Source: Rhodocyclaceae bacterium (GTDB lineage Bacteria; Pseudomonadota; Gammaproteobacteria; Burkholderiales; Rhodocyclaceae). From it: DNA of 64,000 nucleotides. Under the pieces are notes generated by a model that was given only the letters and a program-made list of their open reading frames with translations, had not been told where the DNA came from and searched no databases. How positions within the stretch are numbered: position 1 is the first letter of the stretch; every line of letters starts with the position of its first letter. The translations under genes were made by a program, and so were the position numbers. Below are positions 59,115-64,000 of the stretch, piece by piece. The stretch covers positions 1 to 64,000 of the forward strand of contig JAVBXY010000009.1 of the NCBI GenBank assembly GCA_030824275.1. The letters are read 5' to 3'.

Positions 59115-60310
59115 GCACTCAACTCCTCGATGCGCCGGACCAGGTTGTCGAGCACATTTTGTTGCTCGAAAGCAGCGTACTTGCGGGCGAAGGCCTCGGC
59201 GTTGGCGCGATAGCCGGATTCCTGTATCAGCGCGGTGATCAGTCCTTTCAACTCGGTCTCCGGTTGTTCCGGGTTGACCAGAATGCCGGCGCCCATTTCC
59301 ACCACACGGCGGGCGAGAAGGAATTGTTCCAGATGGCCGGGCAACAGCAGAATGGGTTTTCCGGCGAGCAGGAAGGCGGTGGTGGTGGCGAGGCTGGAGT
59401 AGGTGATGGCGAGGTCGGCTTCCCGTGTCATCTGGCCGATGTCGGCGGGCCGATCAAGGAAGCGTAGATGGGGCCGCGCGTAACGCTCTCGCAGAGCCGG
59501 GTCGATGTCGGGGAAATACAGCAGCGCGGAACACGGCGTGGCGGCGATGGCTTCCAGCATCCGTTCGTGGTGCGGGGTTTCCCGGCGCAGGTAGGCGAAG
59601 ATTTTCGGGCCGCTGTGGGTGGACTGCGCGGCGGGCCAATCCGCGTGGAAACCGGTGCCGGCGCTGGGCAGGCTGCCCCAGTAGCGGGCAGGGCCCCGGT
59701 CGGCGTAATGGTCGAGTTCCGGAAAGGTGATCAGCGTTTCCTCGGCGACATCGAACAGTTGCGCCGTGCAGCTGATCGCTGGCAAGCCGTGACGTGCCAA
59801 CACCTGATTGACGGTGTTCCGCGCTGTGTCGTCGATGGCCTGCAACTGCTGGCCCGGCATCGGCTGCCAAGGCCGCATGTTGGGCAGCGGGTTGACCATG
59901 GGCGGTACGGTGAAGCCGTTGGAGAACATCATTACCGGCAGGCCCAAGGTGCGCGCGGCGAGAACGGCGGTGGGCGCGTGGTCGGTCAGCACCAGCCGGG
60001 CGCCGGTCAGGCGCATCAGCTCGCGCCAGGCGCCGGTGAGACCAAACAGCGCCTTGGGATCGGCATAACCGAAGCGCAACAGGATATCGGCATAGGACAG
60101 TGGCGGGCCCTGGCGGGGCTGCTCTGGCAGGCTCGGCGCGGCCAGCCAGGAGAATCCTTCCGAGGCTAGATAGTCGCCAACAGTGGCGGCCTGGGTGACG
60201 CCCCAATGCACCGTGTGACCGTGATCGCGCAGGGCCTTGGCCAGGGGCATGAAGGCGCCCACATGGCCGAGATTGGCGCCGAATTCCCAGGCGTAGAGGA
60301 TCGAGCTCAC
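59111..60310 (-). CDS. GT1/UGT-type glycosyltransferase
   Basis: 399 residues from GTG 60310 (track extension is shadow). The N-terminus [29 protein letters not shown] and the C-terminal [43 protein letters not shown] match MGT/UGT-type GT-B enzymes. The C-terminal motif resembles glycosyl transfer to small lipophilic acceptors, but the substrate is unknown. Cotranscribed with ruvC and the UbiA gene by 4-base overlaps. Confidence 0.82.
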   Translation of the reverse strand: MSSILYAWEFGANLGHVGAFMPLAKALRDHGHTVHWGVTQAATVGDYLASEGFSWLAAPSLPEQPRQGPPLSYADILLRFGYADPKALFGLTGAWRELMRLTGARLVLTDHAPTAVLAARTLGLPVMMFSNGFTVPPMVNPLPNMRPWQPMPGQQLQAIDDTARNTVNQVLARHGLPAISCTAQLFDVAEETLITFPELDHYADRGPARYWGSLPSAGTGFHADWPAAQSTHSGPKIFAYLRRETPHHERMLEAIAATPCSALLYFPDIDPALRERYARPHLRFLDRPADIGQMTREADLAITYSSLATTTAFLLAGKPILLLPGHLEQFLLARRVVEMGAGILVNPEQPETELKGLITALIQESGYRANAEAFARKYAAFEQQNVLDNLVRRIEELSA

Positions 60311-60837
60311 ATCAATCTTCCGCCGCGCACGCGCCGGCCGCTGGTGGCGATGCCGCCCATGCCCTGGCCGCCATGGGCGTGGGCAATGGCGCAAGCGAGG
60401 GCGTCGGCGGCATCGCTGCTGGGTTCGCCGGGCAGCTTGAGCAGGCGCATGACCATTTGCTGTACCTGTTCCTTGGCGGCCTTGCCGTGGCCGACCACCG
60501 CTTGTTTCACTTGTAGGGCGGTGTACTCGGCCACCGGCAGATCGGCCAGCACCAGCGCGGAAATCGCCGCGCCACGGGCCTGGCCGAGCAGCAGCGTGGA
60601 TTGCGGATTGACGTTCACGAAAACGATTTCCACGGCGGCCTGGTGCGGCTGATAGGTGGCGACCACCTCGGCGATGCCGTCGAGCAGGGTGCGTAGGCGT
60701 AGCGGCAACGAGGCCTCGCCGTCGGTCTTGATGCAGCCGCTGGCGACGTAGCTCAGCGTATTGCCGACCTTGTCGATGACACCGAAGCCCGTGGACCGCA
60801 GGCCGGGGTCGATGCCGAGGATGCGCACTGTGTTCAT
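60307..60837 (-). CDS. ruvC: Holliday junction resolvase RuvC
   Basis: 176 residues: [18 protein letters not shown] (first catalytic Asp), [48 protein letters not shown] and [14 protein letters not shown] (final Asp). The start is ATG 60837, not the long track frame. Overlaps the EamA gene and the GT1 gene. Confidence 0.96.
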   Translation of the reverse strand: MNTVRILGIDPGLRSTGFGVIDKVGNTLSYVASGCIKTDGEASLPLRLRTLLDGIAEVVATYQPHQAAVEIVFVNVNPQSTLLLGQARGAAISALVLADLPVAEYTALQVKQAVVGHGKAAKEQVQQMVMRLLKLPGEPSSDAADALACAIAHAHGGQGMGGIATSGRRVRGGRLM

Positions 60838-61703
60838 TTGCGTGCCAAATACACGCCCCAGACCGCGAGGCCCATGCCGGCCAGCGCGATGCCGGAGAGC
60901 GTCTCGCCGAACAGGGCCCAGGCGATCAGGGCCGTGCAGGGCGGCACGAGGTAGAAGACGCTGGCGATGTTCACCGCCGTGCCGTGGCGGATCAGCCAGT
61001 TGAGCAGGGAGATGGCGCCGATGGACAGCACCAGCACCAGCCAGGCCAGGGCGAAGATGAAATCCGGTGCCCATTCGACGCGGAAGCTTTCGGTGAACGA
61101 GGCCACGGCAAAAGTGGCGATGGCGGTGGGGACGAACTGGGCGACGGCGCCGGTGCGCCAGTCGAAGCTGGGGCAATAGCGTTTTTGATACAGGGTGCCG
61201 GCAGTGATGCCGACCAGTGCGGCCAGCGCCGGGACCAGCGCGTCGAGGCCGAAGCCGCTGCCGATTTTTCCCGAGACCACCAGGGCGACACCGACGAAGC
61301 CGAGGCCCAGTCCCGCCCATTGCCGCGCCAGCACTGCCTCGCCGAGCAGCCAGCCGGCGCCGACGGCGGTGAGCAGGGGCTGGATGCCGACCACGAGACT
61401 GGTCACGCCGGCCGGCAGGCCCATGGAAATGGCGGTGAACACGCCGCCCAGGTACACCGCATGCACCAGCAGGCCGGAGACGCCAATGTGGAACCACTGC
61501 CGCGCGTCCTTCGGCCAGGGCGCTTGCATGGCCAGTGCCACCGCCGTCATCAGGCTGATGACGAAGAGATAGCGAATGAGCAGGAAGGTCAGCGGCTCGA
61601 CGTGGGGCAGGCCGTACTTGGCGCCGATGAAGCCGGTGGCCCAGAGGACGACGAACAGATAGGGAGCGAGCTGGGGGGCGAGTTTGGGTGCGAGGCGGTT
61701 CAT
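60834..61703 (-). CDS. EamA-family (DMT) transporter
   Basis: About 289 residues, ten membrane helices in two EamA repeats ([54 protein letters not shown]). It is a metabolite exporter of unknown substrate. ATG 61703 is preferred over the track start. It is the first gene of the overlapping ruv operon. Confidence 0.85.
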   Translation of the reverse strand: MNRLAPKLAPQLAPYLFVVLWATGFIGAKYGLPHVEPLTFLLIRYLFVISLMTAVALAMQAPWPKDARQWFHIGVSGLLVHAVYLGGVFTAISMGLPAGVTSLVVGIQPLLTAVGAGWLLGEAVLARQWAGLGLGFVGVALVVSGKIGSGFGLDALVPALAALVGITAGTLYQKRYCPSFDWRTGAVAQFVPTAIATFAVASFTESFRVEWAPDFIFALAWLVLVLSIGAISLLNWLIRHGTAVNIASVFYLVPPCTALIAWALFGETLSGIALAGMGLAVWGVYLARK

Positions 61704-61785
61704 GAAGCGCGCTGTCGAAAATTCAGCCCGCAAGGGTAACCGATTCGGGGGCTATGATGATCCGTCGATCCACGAGGAGACCGCC

Positions 61786-62322
61786 ATGATCCGCAAGCTG
61801 GCCGTGGGCCTGATGGCCCTGATGTCCATCATTACCGGGGCTCGGGCCGAGGTGCCGGCGGTGGGCGCCGCCGCACCCGAGTTCTCCTTGCCCGACCAGC
61901 ATGGCGCCGTGCGGCGTCTGGCCGAGTGGCGCGGGCGCTGGGTGGTACTGTATTTCTATCCCAAGGACGACACGCCGGGCTGCACCACTGAGGCCTGCTC
62001 TTTCCGCGACGACCTGGCCAAGCTCACGGCCCTGGGGGCCCAAGTAGTCGGGATTAGCGTCGATGACAGCGCATCGCACAAGGCTTTTGCCGAGAAATAC
62101 CATTTGCCGTTTCCGCTGCTGGCCGATACCGATGCGGCGGTGGCCAAGCGCTATGGCGCGCTGGCGAACTGGCTGGTGGTGAAGATGGCGAAGCGCTACA
62201 CCTTCCTCATTGATCCTGCCGGGCACATTGCCAAGGTCTATTTGGCCGTGGAGGCTTCGCGGCATTCGGCGGAAATCATCGCCGACCTTACATCGCTCAA
62301 GGCGCGGAAACCCGTGCCTTGA
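61786..62322 (+). CDS. BCP/PrxQ-type peroxiredoxin, exported
   Basis: 178 residues: signal peptide LAVGLMALMSIITGARA, then VGAAAPEFSLPDQHG and YFYPKDDTPGCTTEACSFRDD with peroxidatic and nearby resolving Cys. It reduces peroxides in the periplasm, presumably. ATG 61786 sits after GAGGAG; the track start runs over the divergent transporter. Confidence 0.92.
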   Translation: MIRKLAVGLMALMSIITGARAEVPAVGAAAPEFSLPDQHGAVRRLAEWRGRWVVLYFYPKDDTPGCTTEACSFRDDLAKLTALGAQVVGISVDDSASHKAFAEKYHLPFPLLADTDAAVAKRYGALANWLVVKMAKRYTFLIDPAGHIAKVYLAVEASRHSAEIIADLTSLKARKPVP

Positions 62323-62335
62323 GCGACCCGGCGAC

Positions 62336-63061
62336 TTACTCGTCGATTACCGCCGTGGTGTAGACCTCCTGCACGTCGTCGAGGGATTCCAGGGCGTCGA
62401 GCAGCTTCTGCATTTTTTCCGCATCCTCGCCGGCGAACTCGGTCTCGTTCTGCGGCTTCATGGTCACTTCGCCGAACTCGGGCTTGAAGCCGGCTTTCTC
62501 TAGCGCGTCCTTGACGGTGCTGAAGTCGTGAGGCGGGGTGATCACTTCGATGGAGCCGTCCTCGTTGGTCACTACGTCGTCGGCACCGGCCTCGATGGCG
62601 GCATCCATCAGCTTGGCCTCGTCGGTGCCCGGCGCGAACAGCATCTGGCCGCAGTGGGTGAACAGGAAGGCCACGCTGCCGTCGGTGCCCATGTTGCCGC
62701 CGTGCTTTGCGAAGGCGTGACGCACTTCGGCGACGGTGCGCACCTTGTTGTCGGTGAGGCAATCGACCATCACGGCGGCGCCGTTGATGCCGTAGCCCTC
62801 GTAGCGGATTTCTTCGTAGCTGACGCCTTCAAGCTGGCCGGTGCCGCGCTTGATGGCATTCTCGATGTTGTCCTTGGGCAGCGACTGGGCCTTGGCCTTG
62901 TCGATGGCCAGCCGCAGGCGCGGGTTGGCGGTGATGTCGCCGCCGCCCATCTTGGCTGCGACGGTGATTTCCTTGATCAGCTTGGTGAAGACCTTGCCCC
63001 GCTTGGCGTCCTGACGGCCCTTGCGGTGCTGGATATTGGCCCATTTGGAATGGCCTGCCAT
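62336..63061 (-). CDS. YebC/PmpR family protein
   Basis: 241 residues, typical length: [61 protein letters not shown] and an acidic C-terminus. Family members act as DNA-binding regulators or ribosome-associated polyproline-translation factors; which applies here is not evident. It converges with the peroxiredoxin gene. Confidence 0.95.
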   Translation of the reverse strand: MAGHSKWANIQHRKGRQDAKRGKVFTKLIKEITVAAKMGGGDITANPRLRLAIDKAKAQSLPKDNIENAIKRGTGQLEGVSYEEIRYEGYGINGAAVMVDCLTDNKVRTVAEVRHAFAKHGGNMGTDGSVAFLFTHCGQMLFAPGTDEAKLMDAAIEAGADDVVTNEDGSIEVITPPHDFSTVKDALEKAGFKPEFGEVTMKPQNETEFAGEDAEKMQKLLDALESLDDVQEVYTTAVIDE

Positions 63062-63112
63062 GATGATTTCCTTTGTTGCCGCTTAGAATCGAAGAATTTT
63101 ACCACCCGCCAA

Positions 63113-64000
63113 ATGCCCGCCATGACCGCGCCCCTGCCCATTGCCAAGTCCGCCGACCTTGAACTTTCCCTGCTGCCGGCCCTGGCCAACCGCCATGGCC
63201 TGATCACCGGTGCCACCGGCACGGGCAAGACAGTCACACTGCAACGCATGGCCGAGCAACTGTCGCAGGCCGGCGTGCCGGTTTTCCTGGCCGATGCCAA
63301 GGGTGATCTGTCCGGCCTCGGCGCGGTGGGGGTGGCGTCGGAGAAATTCCAGCAGCGCCTCGACCGTCTCGGCATCAAGGATTGGCAGCCAGGCGCCAGC
63401 CCCGTCGTTTTCTGGGATGTCTTTGGCGAACTCGGTCATCCGGTGCGGGCGACGATTTCGGACATGGGGCCGCTGTTGCTGGGCCGTTTGCTCAACCTCA
63501 ACGACACCCAGTCCGGCGTGCTGCAACTGGTGTTCAAGATCGCCGACGATCAGGGCCTGCTGCTGCTCGATCTCAAGGACTTGCGCGCCATGGTGCAGCA
63601 CGTCGGCGAGAACGCGGCGAGTTTCAAGACCGAATATGGCAACGTCTCCGCCGCCTCCGTCGGTGCCATCCAGCGCGGCTTGCTGACCCTTGAAGAACAA
63701 GGCGGCGATGTCTTCTTCGGCGAGCCTATGCTCGACATCGAAGACCTGATGCAGACGCAGGATGGCAAGGGCGTGATCAACGTCCTCGCCGCCGAGAAGC
63801 TGATGAATTCGCCGCGCCTCTATGCCAGCTTCCTGCTCTGGCTGCTGGCGGAACTCTTCGAGCGCCTGCCCGAGGCCGGCGACCTGCCCAAACCGAAGCT
63901 GGCCTTCTTCTTCGACGAAGCTCATCTGTTGTTCAGCGAGGCACCGCCCGCCCTGCTGGAGAAGGTGGAACAGGTGGTACGCCTGATCCGTTCCAAGGGC
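63113..64000 (+). CDS. HerA/DUF853-type ATPase, truncated by window end
   Basis: At least 296 residues, open at the window edge and missing from the track. Walker A is [19 protein letters not shown] (about 32), then [13 protein letters not shown] (about 58) and Walker [13 protein letters not shown] (about 265). This is the YjgR/HerA-C family, FtsK-HerA-like ATPases of unknown function. The start is ATG 63113 or 63122. Confidence 0.88.
   Translation, partial: MPAMTAPLPIAKSADLELSLLPALANRHGLITGATGTGKTVTLQRMAEQLSQAGVPVFLADAKGDLSGLGAVGVASEKFQQRLDRLGIKDWQPGASPVVFWDVFGELGHPVRATISDMGPLLLGRLLNLNDTQSGVLQLVFKIADDQGLLLLDLKDLRAMVQHVGENAASFKTEYGNVSAASVGAIQRGLLTLEEQGGDVFFGEPMLDIEDLMQTQDGKGVINVLAAEKLMNSPRLYASFLLWLLAELFERLPEAGDLPKPKLAFFFDEAHLLFSEAPPALLEKVEQVVRLIRSKG

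Noticed and set aside
61108-61132. AAAAGTGGCGATGGCGG near the EamA gene resembles the 24-bp repeat.
   Set aside because: Only part of the core matches and the R-C-C-A-G-C-G-C-C segment is absent; treated as chance in GC-rich coding sequence.

Overview
This is a 64 kb chromosomal segment of a betaproteobacterium. The gene neighbourhoods (aroQ-accB-accC-prmA-DUF3426, ftsY/ftsE/ftsX-rpoH, ruvC..ruvA..ruvB-ybgC-tolQRAB-pal-cpoB-queE, lolB-ispE-tRNA-Gln-prs-rplY-pth-ychF) suggest Rhodocyclales or a close relative. That placement is inferred from gene order and protein flavour, not from a search.

Layout. (1) About 1-6.3 kb is an AT-rich surface-glycan region: a GT2-GtrA fusion, two methyltransferases, a polytopic glycosyltransferase-like protein, a type IV pilin-like protein and an EpsG-like polymerase. 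It is followed by a WbpM/PglF-type NDP-sugar dehydratase, a GT9 glycosyltransferase, apaH and galE (6.3-11 kb). (2) 11-20 kb is housekeeping: plsC, a SlyB-like lipoprotein, a PfkB kinase, a zinc-ribbon/DUF3426 protein, prmA, accC, accB, aroQ, a TlpA-like thioredoxin and mpl. (3) 20-28.5 kb is a respiratory block. It holds cytochrome c4, an A2-type cytochrome c oxidase in the order III-SCO-II-I-SCO, a divergent NorB-like heme-copper oxidase, cyoE and a third SCO. A perfect FNR/ANR-type box lies between the divergent cytochrome c4 and oxidase genes. (4) 28.5-33.3 kb holds rpoH, preceded by a perfect CIRCE element, plus ftsX, ftsE and ftsY. A DUF4143 ATPase gene is wedged between ftsE and ftsY. 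(5) 33.3-49.7 kb holds an M16 peptidase pair, a VapBC-type module with a palindromic operator, rsmD, coaD, ferredoxin, mutM, a TPR protein, lolB, ispE, tRNA-Gln, prs, rplY, pth, ychF, two HicA-type genes (one apparently frameshifted, with hicB), a PAS sensor, thioredoxin and gluQ. (6) 49.7-62.3 kb holds queE and the Tol-Pal operon, then a tightly overlapped ruv operon that also carries a UbiA-type prenyltransferase, a GT1-type glycosyltransferase and a DUF4442 protein, then an EamA transporter and a peroxiredoxin. The window ends with yebC and a truncated HerA/DUF853 ATPase.

The most striking signal is a dispersed 24-bp sequence, GCCGT-N3-R-CCAGCGCCGACTTTT. It occurs 14 times, plus one degenerate copy, between 11.6 and 58.4 kb on both strands, and essentially always inside reading frames. 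It is read as PAPTF, QRRL, SADF or (antisense) KVGAG, usually in linkers, loops or signal peptides of unrelated proteins. It is absent from the AT-rich glycan region. It behaves like a DNA-uptake-signal or a protein-coding-tolerant interspersed repeat.
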